Assembly: GCA_020796225.1 (NCBI GenBank)
Contig: CM036756.1
Span: forward strand, 54,156,616 to 54,220,615
Length of the DNA stretch: 64,000 nt
Direction of reading: 5' to 3'
Source: Arion vulgaris
Taxonomy: Eukaryota > Mollusca > Gastropoda > Stylommatophora > Arionidae
Positions within the stretch are counted from its first letter, which is position 1, and each line of letters starts with the position of its first letter. Shown here in pieces: positions 20,395-31,400 of this stretch. Made by a program: the position numbers and the translations under genes. The notes under the pieces are model-generated. The model saw nothing but the letters and a program-made list of their open reading frames with translations. It ran no database searches and was not told the origin of the DNA.

Positions 20395-21290
20395 ACCATT
20401 GAGACCCCATATCTGTATGATAACACACACACGGCTTAACCACTTCACCATTGAGACCCCCCCTATCTGTATGACAACACACACACGGCTTAACCACTTC
20501 ACCATTGAGACCCCTATCTGTATGATAACACACACACACGGCTTAACCACTTCACCATTGAGACCCCTATCTGTATGATAACACACACACGGCTTAACCA
20601 CTCGCCATTGAGACCCCTATCTGTATGATAACACACACACACGGCTTAACCACTTCACCATTGAGACCCCCTATCTGTATGATAACACACACACGGCTTA
20701 ACCACTTCACCATTGAGACCCCTCTATCTGTATGACAACACACACACGGCTTAACCACTTCACCATTGAGACCCCCCTATCCGTATGACAACACACACAC
20801 GGCTTAACCACTTCACCATTGAGACCCCTATCTGTATGATAACACACACACGGCTTAACCACTTCACCATTGAGACCCCCTATCTGTATGACAACACACA
20901 CACGGCTTAACCACTTCACCATTGAAACCGCCTATCTGTATGATAACACACACACGGCTTAACCACTTCACCATTGAGACCCCCTATCTGTATGATAACA
21001 CACACACGGCTTAACAACTTCACCATTGAGACCCCCTATCTGTATGATAACACACACACGGCTTAACCACTTCACCATTGAGACCCCCTATCTGTATGAT
21101 AACACACACACGGCTTAACCACTTCACCATTGAGACCCCCTATCTGTATGATAAACACACACGGCTTAACCACTTCACCATTGAGACCCCCTATCTGTAT
21201 GATAACACACACACGGCTTAACCACTTCACCATTGAGACCCCTATCTGGTAGTGATAAACACTCACGGCTTAACGACTTCACATTAGATC
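20393..21290 (-). repeat. 52-bp tandem array, SINE-head segment plus CA-rich segment, ~17 copies
   Basis: Each unit joins ACGGCTTAACCACTTCACCA (the SINE-head segment), TTGAGACCCC, TATCTGTATGAYAACA and a CACACA run. The period is 50-53 bp because of variation in the C run and CA run. The unit looks like the 23-bp repeat plus ~29 bp of new sequence. Long minus-strand frames here are periodic translations. Confidence 0.95.
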
Positions 21291-22083
21291 CTTTCCCCTT
21301 TCTGTGATTGTAGCTTCTCCACCGATTACATTACTCATTTGTTGATATTTCCTCTATTGTTTTCGACATGTTAAATGAAATGTAATTATTCCACTTCCTC
21401 GTGTGCAGATTCCGATTCTGCAGATATTAATTTAAACAGAGTTCCAAAGATTTTCCCTTTATTGAGGCTCTTTTCCGTATCTTATGACAACACACATAGT
21501 ACATGCTTAACCACTTACACATTGAGACCCTCCTATCTGTGATAGAGACATTCGATACACGGACTTGAACACTTCACTCATTAGCCCCCTTTCTGGACCA
21601 CACCATGTGTTAATCACTCAGTTAATTGAACTCATATATTCGTTTTTCAATCAACACAACTTATTCCCAAAACTTCAAGCGAAGGAGACTTTTATTTATT
21701 TATAATTCGACCAGAACACTGACCTTTCAGCTCTTCGCTCTGCATGGACATCAACCTTTCTGTATGCTAACACACATTACTGGAAACCGTGCTTCTGCCA
21801 TCGGGAAGACCGCCTATCTGTATGTAACTACAAACACGGGACGGCAAATTAACCACTTCGATTTCCATTGAGACCTTCCCTTCTGTAATGATAATCACAT
21901 CACACGGCTTAACAATCTAGGTCTCATGAGAATTGCCATCTGTTGAACACACCACACAGCGGCTTAACCACTTCACCAGCTTAACCCTATCTGTTACTCA
22001 CAACAGCTTAACACACACAGCTTAACCACTTCACCATACACGCAACCACTTACATCACACGTAACCATCACCACACAGGCTTA
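21290..22083. other. Scrambled near-copy of 19300-20395 (likely consensus artefact)
   Basis: Pieces recur collinearly with upstream sequence but riddled with small deletions. 21340-21480 resembles 19330-19510 (LF3: TTTGTTGATATTTC, TGTTAAATGAAAT, GATATTAATTTAA). 21640-21870 resembles 19790-20010 (SINE SP: CTGACCTTTCAGCTCTTCG). 21900-22080 resembles 20180-20390 (SA head and 23-bp array). Array-unit fragments are interleaved throughout. Confidence 0.7.
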
Positions 22084-22955
22084 ACCACTTCACCATTGAG
22101 ACCCCATATCTGTATGATAACACACACACGGCTTAACCACTTCACCATTGAGACCCCCCCTATCTGTATGACAACACACACACGGCTTAACCACTTCACC
22201 ATTGAGACCCCTATCTGTATGATAACACACACACTGGCTTAACCACTTCACCATTGAGACCCCCTATCTGTATGAAAACACACACACGGCTTAACCACTT
22301 CACCATTGAGACCCCTATCTGTATGAAACACACACAGGCTTAACCACTTCACCATTGAGACCCCTATCTGTATGATAACACACACACACGGCTTAACCAC
22401 TTCACCATTGAGACCCCCTATCTGTATGACAACACACACACGGCTTAACCACTTCACCATTGAGACCCCCTATCTGTATGATAACACACACACGGCTTAA
22501 CCACTTCACCATTGAGACCCCCTATCTGTATGACAACACACACACGGCTTAACCACTTCGCCATTGAGACCCCCTATCTGTATGATAACACACACACGCT
22601 TAACCACTTCGCCATTGAGACCCCTATCTGTATGATAACACACACACGGCTTAACCACTTCGCCATTGAGACCCCCTATCTGTATGACAACACACACACG
22701 GCTTAACCACTTCACCATTGAGACCCCCTATCTGTATGATAACACACACACGGCTTAACCACTTCCCATTGAGACCCTCTATCTGTATGATAACACACAC
22801 ACGGCTTAACCACTTCACCATTGAGACCCCCTATCTGTATGATAACACACACACGGCTTAACCACTTCGCCATTGAGACCCCTATCTGTATGATAACACA
22901 CACACGGCTTAACCACTTCACCATTGAGACCCCCTATCTGTATGACAACACACAC
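22080..22955 (-). repeat. 52-bp tandem array, second block, ~17 copies
   Basis: Same unit as 20393-21290. Its first ~150 bp, including the unusual CCCCATATCTG first unit and the long C run of the second, match 20393-20540, so the block was duplicated together with its left flank. Some units read TTCGCCATTG instead of TTCACCATTG. The right end dissolves into a CA/CG run at 22945-22970. Confidence 0.95.
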
Positions 22956-22959
22956 ACAC

Positions 22960-23345
22960 ACGCACACACGTATATACAACACGCACGTACTTATACTCTT
23001 AGGAGCTAGCCATCAATGTTGACATTGATTATGATCAAGTAATAAGAGGAAATTGAAACCAGCCAGAGTCAAATCTAGTCATATTTACCACTGATCTTGT
23101 AAAGTATACGTTTGTGTAAAGTATACGTTTGTGTAAAGTATACGTTTGTGTCTTCCAACGTTTTTTCCCCTTTCTTTAGTGTACGGTTCAACATACTATA
23201 TTGATCGGATCTGTTGATCCAACGATTTGTCAGAACAATGGAGAAGTCAGAGACTAGAGCTGTGATAAAATTGCTGATGCTACAGGACAATTATCTACAG
23301 AAATATATAAAGAGATAGAACCAGTGTTTCATGATTGCTGCCCTT
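22960..23345. other. Mostly unique sequence with a 17-bp triplet repeat
   Basis: GTATACGTTTGTGTAAA occurs three times in tandem at 23102-23152. Otherwise no LINE, SINE or gene is recognised. Confidence 0.6.
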
Positions 23346-23430
23346 CTTTCTCTCTCTCTCTCTCTCTCTTTATACATATCTCTTCTCTTTCTTTTATCTT
23401 TATCTCTCTCGCTCTTTCTCTTGTACATCT
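23346..23430. repeat. (CT)n-rich microsatellite region
   Basis: CT dinucleotides at 23349-23370, then imperfect CTTT/TCTC runs to ~23425. The serine/leucine-rich plus-strand frames come from it. Confidence 0.95.
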
Positions 23431-23526
23431 TAAACTCTGGTTGGGACATATGCCCTCAATCTTCATGCCAAATCTTCTTGTATTTGGCTTATTCATGGTT
23501 TGTTTCATTTTGTAGTTACAGTTTTC

Positions 23527-23735
23527 TACCGCATCATCATCATCATATGCCGTGTCGGCTGGTGTAGGCGATCATGGATCTCCACAAATCTCTGTCGCTG
23601 GTGTTTGCTACCATGTCAGATGTTGACGCTCTTCCGTGGAATAAAGTCAGGCTATCCAAACTTGTCTCTCTATCTTCCGATGTCTCCCATCAATTTTACC
23701 GGCTGTTACAATGTTTCTACTGGATAGGGTAGCCA
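23527..23735 (-). mobile_element. LF5 LINE 3' end
   Basis: Plus-strand CATCATCATCATATGCCGTG begins the GAT tail. GGCGATCATGGATCTCCACA, GATGTTGACGCTCTTCCGTG and TTTTACCGGCTGTTACAATG match the 14322-14560 copy. On the minus strand this is the ordered LF5 C-terminus. Confidence 0.85.
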
Positions 23736-23937
23736 TATTCTAAATTCCAGAAGGGAGAGAGGCTGTGTAAGCGATTGAAGTAATAGTGATGAATCTACAA
23801 CCCTAATAGGACTGTAAGAATCTCTCCTTCTCTGAATTTTACCTGTAGTCACCTGTAGGATCTCATTACCAAACTTGATAGGAGGTAACCAGAGAACAAG
23901 AGATAGTACGTTAGGGAAATATTATCGGCCTAAAGCC

Positions 23938-24055
23938 GAAAGATTGACTTGATTGCAATGAAATTAACAACACATAGCTATTGACTTGATTGCAATGAGA
24001 TTAACAACATATAGCTATTGACTTGGTTGCAATGAGATTAACAACACATAGCTAG
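23938..24055. repeat. Tandem repeat, ~40-bp unit, three copies
   Basis: ATTGACTTGATTGCAATGAR ATTAACAACAYATAGCT occurs three times in a row, immediately left of a SINE SA copy. Confidence 0.95.
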
Positions 24056-24059
24056 GTGT

Positions 24060-24240
24060 CCTTCTCCACTAAAACATTACGACATCTGCCAAGAGTTTTG
24101 TATAAAGCACGAACCGTAGCTCCGGAAACAATGCTGGGAGCTTCTGGAAAAATGCACTTGTGGACAGAACTTCGTGGTCTGGATTCGAACCCACGACCAT
24201 CAGAACGCAACGCAATAGCTTAACCACATGGCTTAATCTT
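24060..24240 (-). mobile_element. SINE SA copy
   Basis: Own orientation: head with CATGTGGTTAAGC, then GGTCGTGGGTTCGAATCC (B-box at ~24183-24193), AAGTGCATTTTTCCAGAAGC, CATTGTTTCCGGAGCTACGG and TCGTGCTTTATACAAAACTC. One of the most complete SA heads here. Confidence 0.85.
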
Positions 24241-25239
24241 TTCCTTTTGATGACTCCATGCACATTTGTATTTCTCTTTTTTAATTTTTGCTTCACTCAG
24301 CGAGATTCGGAAGTGAAATTGTTTTTTTGGGTTAGGATGGGGAGGGTGGGAGGGGAGGGGGACTTGTTTCGGAATTCTGTCAGCAGTCTCGTTACCTGCG
24401 ATGGCACAGTGTGCTTACGTTCAAACATTTCATGAAGGTAGTAACTGATATATTGTATGTGAAATACTTCAGATAATCTTCCACTCCTCGTCAATTGTGT
24501 TAAGACTCGTTTGATGTTAGATGCTGAACATGAAGATGTAATTCTTTAAGCAAAGTGGCAGGGAACAGGAATAGGGAAAAAGAAACTGGAACGATTCGGC
24601 AGTCTTTTAACTCAGATAATGGGATTTCTGAAATCATTTCACGGGCAATATTATGGGGAATTTGATGACATGTCATGGCTACAAGATTGTATGAGGAATT
24701 TGATGACATGTCATGGCTACAAGATTGAACTTTCTTGACAGATATTACATTCAAACTAAATGAGTTAAATCTTAAATTACAAAGGAAAGGTCATGACATT
24801 TCAGGCATGATAAGTTTTTTTTTTTTTTTAAACGTTTGCAAAAATGAAAACTTAAAATTTAACATTTAAACAGGAAATATTTGACTACTTCCCAAATTTA
24901 ACCCTATTGCGGAATATATCAGTAGCGATGCATGTGTTTTTTTTTTTTTTTCTTGGAACTGTTCTCATTTTCTATTTTCTCTTGTTAATAAAACATCCTT
25001 TGCTTGTTTTATCCTTTGTCATTACTTTTGTTTTTGCCACATTGAGATATACATATTATTTTTTGCTGTTATCTTGCCCTTTCATTAATAATTTTTAATA
25101 CATTTTTTGTCATGTTTACAGTAACACTGTATCGTCAACATATCTTAGTTAAGGTTCATATCTCTATCTCCGATTATAAAAGGACCGTTTTTGTTTTTTT
25201 CGTTATCTTCTGTAACATTCCACGTGATGTTTTTATCAT
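24241..25239. other. Unique-looking region with a G-rich motif and a 38-bp direct repeat
   Basis: G-rich stretch at 24328-24361 (see the separate entry). GAATTTGATGACATGTCATG followed by GCTACAAGATTG occurs twice (~24658 and ~24696). Poly-T runs at 24813 and 24938. Open frames are short and motif-free. Confidence 0.55.
24328..24361 (+). promoter_or_regulatory. Putative G-quadruplex motif
   Basis: The plus strand has six G-runs of three or more separated by 1-6 bases (GGGTTAGGATGGGGAGGG then TGGGAGGGGAGGGGG). This satisfies the usual G3+N1-7 pattern. Regulatory meaning is unknown because no gene is nearby. Confidence 0.6.
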
Positions 25240-25375
25240 AAACGTTAAACAGACAAGGTGTCAGAACGAAACGTACTCACGATCTCGGCGCAAACCCCAC
25301 AGAACACAAAGATTGGTTAACTTGGTTGATAAGAACGACCGCAAACAAACAACCATCTTAACGAAATATTAGTAT
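25240..25375 (+). mobile_element. Dispersed repeat fragment (also at 34605-34705)
   Basis: CGTACTCACGATCTCGGCGC and GGTTAACTTGGTTGATAAGA ACGACCGCAAA align with 34618-34695. The translation TTYSRSRR...VNLVDKN is shared by both copies, suggesting a retroelement 3' end of unknown family. Confidence 0.55.
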
Positions 25376-25394
25376 TATTATCAAACTACCAGTA

Positions 25395-25590
25395 AATGGA
25401 TATCTTACTGTAACAAGTTATTTATGCTCGTCAGTATCAAATGAGATGCTTGAGGGAAGTGATATCTTACAGTAACAAGTTATTTATGCTCGTTAGTATC
25501 AAATGAGATGCTTGAGGAAAGTGATATCTTACTGTAACAATTATTTATGCACGTCAGTATCAAATGAGATGATTGAGGAAAGTGATAAAT
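25395..25590. repeat. Tandem repeat, ~63-bp unit, three copies
   Basis: ATATCTTACTGTAACAAGTT ATTTATGCTCGTCAGTATCA AATGAGATGCTTGAG occurs three times with a few substitutions. It lies directly upstream of an LF4 LINE fragment. Confidence 0.95.
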
Positions 25591-25659
25591 AAAACAAGGA
25601 GAGACCATATAAGAAATGAGGAAATTAGAAAAACAGTCGAGACAACTCCTGCTTTTAGA

Positions 25660-25930
25660 TTCATTGCAAAACAGAGACTCAAATAGTTTGACCAATGGTG
25701 AGAATGAACCCGAATATACCAGTTGCAAGAGCGTACAACCGGAAAATGGAATCATCAAGAGGAAGGGGCAGACCAACAAAAAGATGGGTTGATGGAGTTA
25801 CAGACATCTTAAAACTCCACAATACCACAGCATATCAAGCGACCGAGCGTGCACGATCTCGGAAACCGATCATCAGTTAAACCTGCTACGCCTAGCGGCA
25901 AAAAAAAGCAAAGACAAAGAAGAAAAAAGA
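25660..25930 (+). mobile_element. LF4 LINE ORF2 3' end with A/G-rich tail
   Basis: Plus strand reads VRMNPNIPVARAYNRKM, then RGRGRPTKRWVDGVTDI, then ERARSRK before a stop at ~25878 and an AAAAAAAAGCAAAGACAAAG tail. Homologous to 2030-2312. The first residues are in a neighbouring frame, so it is frameshifted. Confidence 0.75.
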
Positions 25931-26004
25931 TAAGTATTTTAAAAAACCACATTATACAAGTCTCCCTCGCATCCTCTCACTGCCCAGCAAATTATACCAA
26001 ATAA

Positions 26005-26345
26005 TAATCTAAGGAATTTCTAAAAGATTAGATTCAGAGCTTAGAATAAAATCAACAATATCCTTCATCAGATACGCTCGATGCCACAAATCTTTCAGGG
26101 CTGTCATGAACATAACTAAGCACGACAACTATGGATCAAATGTGGGATTTTCAAGAGCATTATACAGCTTACAAAGAGACAGTTTGTGGAAAATACTGGG
26201 CGTGTATGGAATTCCAAGTCGCATTGTTTTAATTATTAAAGACAGATATATTAATTTTATATGCTGCATTGTGCATAACTACCAAATTGAGATAAAAATG
26301 GGAATACTCCAGGATTGTTCATTGTCATCCATTATCTTGTGACAA
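26005..26345 (+). mobile_element. RTE-like reverse transcriptase fragment (motifs A-B)
   Basis: Plus strand shows RISKRLDSELR near 26020, then YSLQRDSLWKILGVYGIPSR (26165-26225) and QIEIKMGILQDCSLSSII (26283-26338). The pattern follows RTE reverse transcriptases, where the usual sequence is FDS-x-x-RDSLWKIL and RQGC-x-LSP. The motif A aspartate is replaced by Y/S and the motif B RQGC has become LQDC, so the copy is catalytically dead. It is truncated on both sides. Confidence 0.72.
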
Positions 26346-26369
26346 TATTTTCATGTTATTAATATATGA

Positions 26370-26590
26370 ATATATAATATCGGTCTATTAACCCCGACGT
26401 TCTGAGTTCGAATCACGCTGCGGACAGTTTGCTTGCAAATTGTTTCCGTTGATTTTAACAAAGGACGATGGCGCCACCGTTCAGAAAGCAATGGCAAACT
26501 ACTGAACGTATAAGTGGTGCCTAGAAAATCAACGACTTGTTTACTGTGGTTGATGGCTACGTCCTTTGGGATATGCCACGATTTTCATTA
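26370..26590 (+). mobile_element. SINE ST copy (left arm of inverted pair)
   Basis: Begins with a tRNA-like B-box region (GAGTTCGAATCACG, ~26403). The body runs through ACGATGGCGCCACCGTTCAG, CAAACTACTGAACGTATAAG and GTGGTTGATGGCTACGTCC. The reverse complement of 26474-26589 recurs almost perfectly at 26756-26875. Confidence 0.8.
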
Positions 26591-26594
26591 TTAA

Positions 26595-26626
26595 TATATC
26601 ACAGTCTGGTATATGACTGTGATATA
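26595..26626. repeat. Perfect 12-bp palindrome with 8-bp loop
   Basis: TATATCACAGTC (26595-26606) and its exact reverse complement GACTGTGATATA (26615-26626) flank TGGTATAT. It lies in the spacer of the inverted ST SINE pair. Confidence 0.85.
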
Positions 26627-26755
26627 CCAGAGCCAACTATAAGCTTATGGGCCTTCGGACTCAGGTAAGAATTATGGGAAATTAGACAACAGCTACACTA
26701 CGTGACAAAATGCTAAATCGAAGTTATATCATGCAACAAGTTAAGTTTAACAATA

Positions 26756-27005
26756 ATGAAAATCGTGGCATATCCTAAAGGACGTAGCCATCAACCACAG
26801 TAAACGAGTCGTTGATTTTCTTTTTCTAGGCGCCACTTATACGTTCAGTAGTTTGCCATTGCTTTCTGAACGGTGAGGTCTATTTTTAGATTTTGTAAAA
26901 ATCCCACGGAAACTGATTTGCTTCCAAACTTGCCCACCGTGCGGTTTGAATCAGGTACGCTTGAGTTCGTGATCGAGCTCACTACCGATTGAGCTACAGA
27001 AGCTC
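26756..27005 (-). mobile_element. SINE ST copy (right arm of inverted pair), with full tRNA-like head
   Basis: Own orientation: head GAGCTTCTGTAGCTCAATCG GTAGTGAGCTCGATCACG (A-box TAGCTCAATCGG) and B-box-like TGATTCAAACCG, then the ST body as in 26474-26589. It has a short TTTCT insertion near 26820. A third copy is at 41935-42160. Confidence 0.82.
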
Positions 27006-27095
27006 ACAATAAGGAATATCAATATAATAAATATTTTTCACCAATAAATAACCATAGACTCACCGAATTGAGTAAAATTGCAAAAAAGCTCGAAG
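27006..27095 (-). mobile_element. Dispersed repeat shared with 36347-36440
   Basis: TTGCAATTTTACTCAATTC and TGGTTATTTATTG on the minus strand match 36362-36405 on the plus strand over ~90 bp. It joins the ST head directly here, so it may be a 5' extension of that element. Confidence 0.6.
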
Positions 27096-27107
27096 TGTTC
27101 TATCAAA

Positions 27108-27125
27108 TATATATATATATATATT
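27108..27125. repeat. (TA)n microsatellite
   Basis: About nine TA units. Confidence 0.95.
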
Positions 27126-27504
27126 CTAACCTCCTCTCTGATCTAGGTCAGGGATTCCCGGTCAGTTGTCTGGCCTAGTTATCTAGAGTTGGCTGTGGAT
27201 ATACTGTACAGCAGTGCTGTCCACATTTGTTGTACACTGAGACGCATCTAACTTATGACTGGTACGGCGCGGGCGCCATGAGGCGTGTGCAATAATAGTA
27301 CAGATAATAATGATAGTAATCGAGTGATATTATTAGTAATATTAACAGATATTAATAACATATGAACATTTTATCATAACTTATAATCCGAACTTTTATT
27401 TCACCAAAAACATAATATTGTACTTACATTTAACGTAGTGTGAAATATAACACTGCATATATGATACAAGTTTAGAAAATGTTGATTCTTCAGTCTTCTT
27501 CTTC
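27126..27504. other. No supported feature
   Basis: Contains CAGCAGTGCTGTCCACATTT (27211 region) followed by GC-rich GGTACGGCGCGGGCGCCATG. This is reminiscent of hAT-type ends, but no matching second terminus was found. (CTT)n at 27495-27511 is the tail of the next SINE. Confidence 0.45.
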
Positions 27505-27755
27505 TTCTTCTTTGTGTTCGTTCTTTACGATCAATTTTAATCACTCTTTATGATATGTTTCATCTTTGCCAAGAACGTGTATACGTTGCACATTGGTTTG
27601 GTAGGAACCTAAACGCATAGACTTCTACACGTTTAGGACACGTGCATCCGATTTCATCCAAACCTCCGTAGTCGACTCTTACGACATGCGTGGCAGGTAA
27701 CAGTGGTTCTATTCTTTACACCTCAAGTTTGGGCCCCAGTAATCACTCGAGCGGG
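27495..27755 (-). mobile_element. SINE SS1 copy with (GAA)n tail
   Basis: Plus strand runs (CTT)n (27495-27511), GTTCTTTACGATCAATTTTA, CATCTTTGCCAAGAACGTGT, AGACTTCTACACGTTTAGGA, CGTAGTCGACTCTTACGACA TGC and TTTGGGCCCCAGTAATCACT. This is the best SS1 copy, defining a ~250-bp element with a trinucleotide 3' tail. Confidence 0.85.
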
Positions 27756-27814
27756 TTCTTCAGTGAAAATGCTGAAAAGCAAATGGTATGGTTAAGGACA
27801 GTAGAATGGTTCAT

Positions 27815-28470
27815 CATTAAGGAGCGTTTCCTTTTTTGGACGTCGCACTCTTTGCAGCGCATCTGAAATTCACTCTGTCTCTAATCAGCTCACCCACTTC
27901 GTCGATGGTCATATTCATGGCTTCTTTAATATCGTGTAGCCATCTTCTTCTTGGTCTGCCTCTGCCTCGGCGTCCTGGGACCCTGCCCTCTAATATTGTT
28001 CTTTCCAGGCCATTGTGGCGCTTGATGTGACCAAAGTATCTAATTTTTCTGTATAGTATGTTGTTTATCAGCCAATTCTCTTTAACATTTAGTTCTTTCA
28101 GGACATCAGTGTTCTTTCTTTTTCTGTCCATGGTATTCGTAGGATCTTTCTGTAGCATTTAGTTTCGAAGGACTGGATTTTCGTTCTTGTTTTTGTGTAA
28201 TGGTCCATGATTGACAACCATAAGTAGCCACTGGAAAAATGCATGTTCTCAATATTTTTAATTTTAATAATTTACTGATGCTTTGCCACATGTTCTTCAT
28301 TGTGTTTAACTTCTTGATTGCTATTGCCAATCTTCTTGAGATCTCTTTGGAGCAGTCACCGTTATTGTTAATTATTGAACCCAGATATTCGTAGCTCTCT
28401 ACACATTGGAGTTCTTCATTGTTTACTTGGATGTTAGGTGAACCTTTGCTTTGTCAGTTGACATGATTTT
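27815..28470 (-). mobile_element. LF6 LINE ORF2 3' third
   Basis: Minus-strand order: KTKIMSTDKAK (28465), a YEYLGSIINNNGDC stretch (~28400), KILRTCIFPVATYGCQSWTI (28260-28200), WTEKERT-like (28130), RKIRYFGHIKRHNGLERTIL (28055-27995), GRRGRGRPRRRWLHDIKEAM (27980-27920), ending in SATSKKGNAP and a stop at 27817. Frame changes near 28150 and 28330 break it. This copy carries one copy of the YGCQSWTITQ segment, which is expanded at 52.2-53.4 kb. Confidence 0.88.
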
Positions 28471-28479
28471 TGTTTTTTC

Positions 28480-31400
28480 TATTCACAATGTACTTTGTCC
28501 TCACTTTTCTTGTCGTCATATTGTTTCTCCAACTCCTCTTGCAATGTACTCTTGTATCTCTTCCTCTCAAGCTCTGTTATTTACCCTATTCACAATGATC
28601 GTCTTTACTTTCCTCATGATCTTTCCTCATATTTTTCATCAGGGACTACTCTTTTTCTTTCATCCACTCTCTTAATGAATCTCTTGACTATTCATCCATT
28701 TCATCTCTATCAATGTTACCTTTGTTCTGTATCCACTTCTATATTGATATTATGTCTTTCATCCATCATCTCTTATCAATGATACTTGTTCTTTCATCAT
28801 TCTTCTTATCAATGTACTTGTGTCTCTTCATCACTATCTTCATCAATGATCTTGTGTTTTTCATCTCATTTCTCATCAATGATTTCTCATCCACAATAAT
28901 GATCTTGTTCTTTATCCATCTCTCTATCAATGCTATCTTGTCTTTCATCATTTCATCTTCAATTTGTGTTCCATCCTCTCTTCAATTATGATTCTTTCAG
29001 TCATTTCTGCTCTTATAATGTTACTTGTTCTGTTCTCATTTTCATTCTATCAATAGGTATAATACTGTCTTTTCCATTCCTTCAATGGCCTGGATTCTTT
29101 CCATATCTTTTTGTACATTTGTTCCTGATTACACTCATCGCCTCTGAATCAATGTCTCGTTCTTTCATATTTTCCTATCATGATACTTTCTGTCTTTCAG
29201 TCTTCTTGCTACATGTACTCTTGTTCTTCATCCTAATGTTACTTCTATTTCTTTCATACCTCTTCATCATCTTCTATGAATGATACTCTTGTTCTTTCAT
29301 CCACTCATCTCTCTATCAATGTTACTCTTGTTCTTTCATCCATTCTTCTCTCTATCAATGATACTCTTGTTCTTTCATCCACTCTTCAATGTTATTTTCT
29401 ATCACTTTTCTATGATACTCTTGTTCTTTCATCCCCTCATCTCTTATGATATTGCATACTCTATCAATGTTTGCTTTCATCCCTACATGTCTCTGTTCTT
29501 TCATCCATCTCATCATGTTACTCTTGTTCTTTCATCACTCTCATCTCTATCAATGATACTCTTGTTCTTTCATCCATCTTCTCTCTATCAATGTTACTCT
29601 TGTTCTTTCATCACCTCTCTCTATCAATGTTACTCTTGTTCTTCATCCATCTTCTATAATGCTACTCTGTTCTTTCATCCATCTTCTCTATCAATGTTAC
29701 TCTTGTTCTTTTCATTCCTCAAACCTTCCATCTCTCTATCAATGTACTCTTGTTCTTTCATCCACTCTTTCTCTATCAATGTACTCTTGTTCTTTCATCC
29801 TCTCTCTCTATCAATGTTATTTGTTCTTTCATCCACTCATTCTCTCTATCAATGTACTCTTGTTCTTTCATCCATATCTCTCTATCAATGCTACTTTCGT
29901 TCTTTTCTTATCCATCTTTCATTCTCTATCAATGCTACTTCTTTGTTCTTTCATCCACTTCTCTCTCTATCAATGCTACTCTTGTTCTTTCATCCACTCA
30001 TCTCTATCAATGCTACTCTTGTTCTTTCTATCCACTTCATCTCTCTATCAATGGTACTCTTGTTCTTTCATCCACTCTTCTCTCTATCAATGTTACTCTT
30101 GTTCTTTCATCCATTCTTCTCTCTATCAATGTTACTCTTGTTCTTTCATCCACTCATCTCTCTATCAATGCTACTCTTGTTCTTTCATCCACTCTTTCTC
30201 TATCAATGTACTCTTGTTCTTTCATCCCTCATCTCTCTATCAATGGTACTCTTGTTCTTTCATCCACTCTTCTCTCTATCAATGCTACTCTTGTTCTTTC
30301 ATCCACTTCTTCTCTATCAATGATACTCTTGTTTTTCATCCACTCTTCTCTATCAATGATACTCTTTTTCTTTCATCCACTCATCTTCTATCAATGATAC
30401 TTTGTTCTTTCATCCACTTCTCTCTCTATCAATGCTACTCTTGTTCTTTCATCCACTCATCTCTCTATCAATGTTACTCTTGTTCTTTCATCCACTCATC
30501 TCTCTATCAATGTTACTCTTGTTCTTTCATCCACTCTTCTCTCTATCAATGATACTCTTGTTCTTTCATCCTCTCTCTCTATCAATGTACTCTTGTTCTT
30601 TCATCCACTCTTTTCTATCAATGCTACTCTTGTTCTTTCATCCACTCTTCTCTCTATCAATGCTACTCTTGTTCTTTCATCCACTCATCTCTCTATCAAT
30701 GCTACTCTTGTTCTTTCATCCACTCTTCTCTCTATCAATGTTACTCTTGTTCTTTCATCCACTCTTCTCTCTATCAATGTTACTCTTGTTCTTTCATCCA
30801 CTCTTCTCTCTATCAATGTACTCTTGTTCTTTCATCCATCTCTCTCTATCAATGTACTCTTGTTCTTTCATCCACCTCTCTCTATCAATGTACTCTTGTT
30901 CTTTCATCCATCTTTCTATCAATCATTTTCTTCATCCATTCTATCATCTTTGTTCTTTCATCCACTCTTCTCTCTATCAATGTTACTCTTGTTCTTTCAT
31001 CCATTCTTCTCTCTATCAATGTTACTCTTGTTCTTTCATCCATTCTTCTCTCTATCAATGCTACTCTTGTTCTTTCATCCACTCTTCTCTCTATCAATGC
31101 TACTCTTGTTCTTTCATCCAATCTTCTCTCTATCAATGTTACTCTTGTTCTTTCATCCACTCTTCTCTCTATCAATGCTACTCTTGTTCTTTCATCCATT
31201 CTTCTCTCTATCAATGTTACTCTTGTTCTTTCATCCACTCTTCTCTCTATCAATGTTACTCTTGTTCTTTCATCCACTCATCTCTCTATCAATGCTACTC
31301 TTGTTCTTTCATCCACTCATCTCTCTATCAATGATACTCTTGTTCTTTCATCCACTCATCTCTCTATCAATGCTACTCTTGTTCTTTCATCCACTCATCT

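Noticed and set aside
27126..27300. Second hAT-like element
   Set aside because: One end resembles hAT subterminal sequence, but no inverted partner end or target duplication was found.
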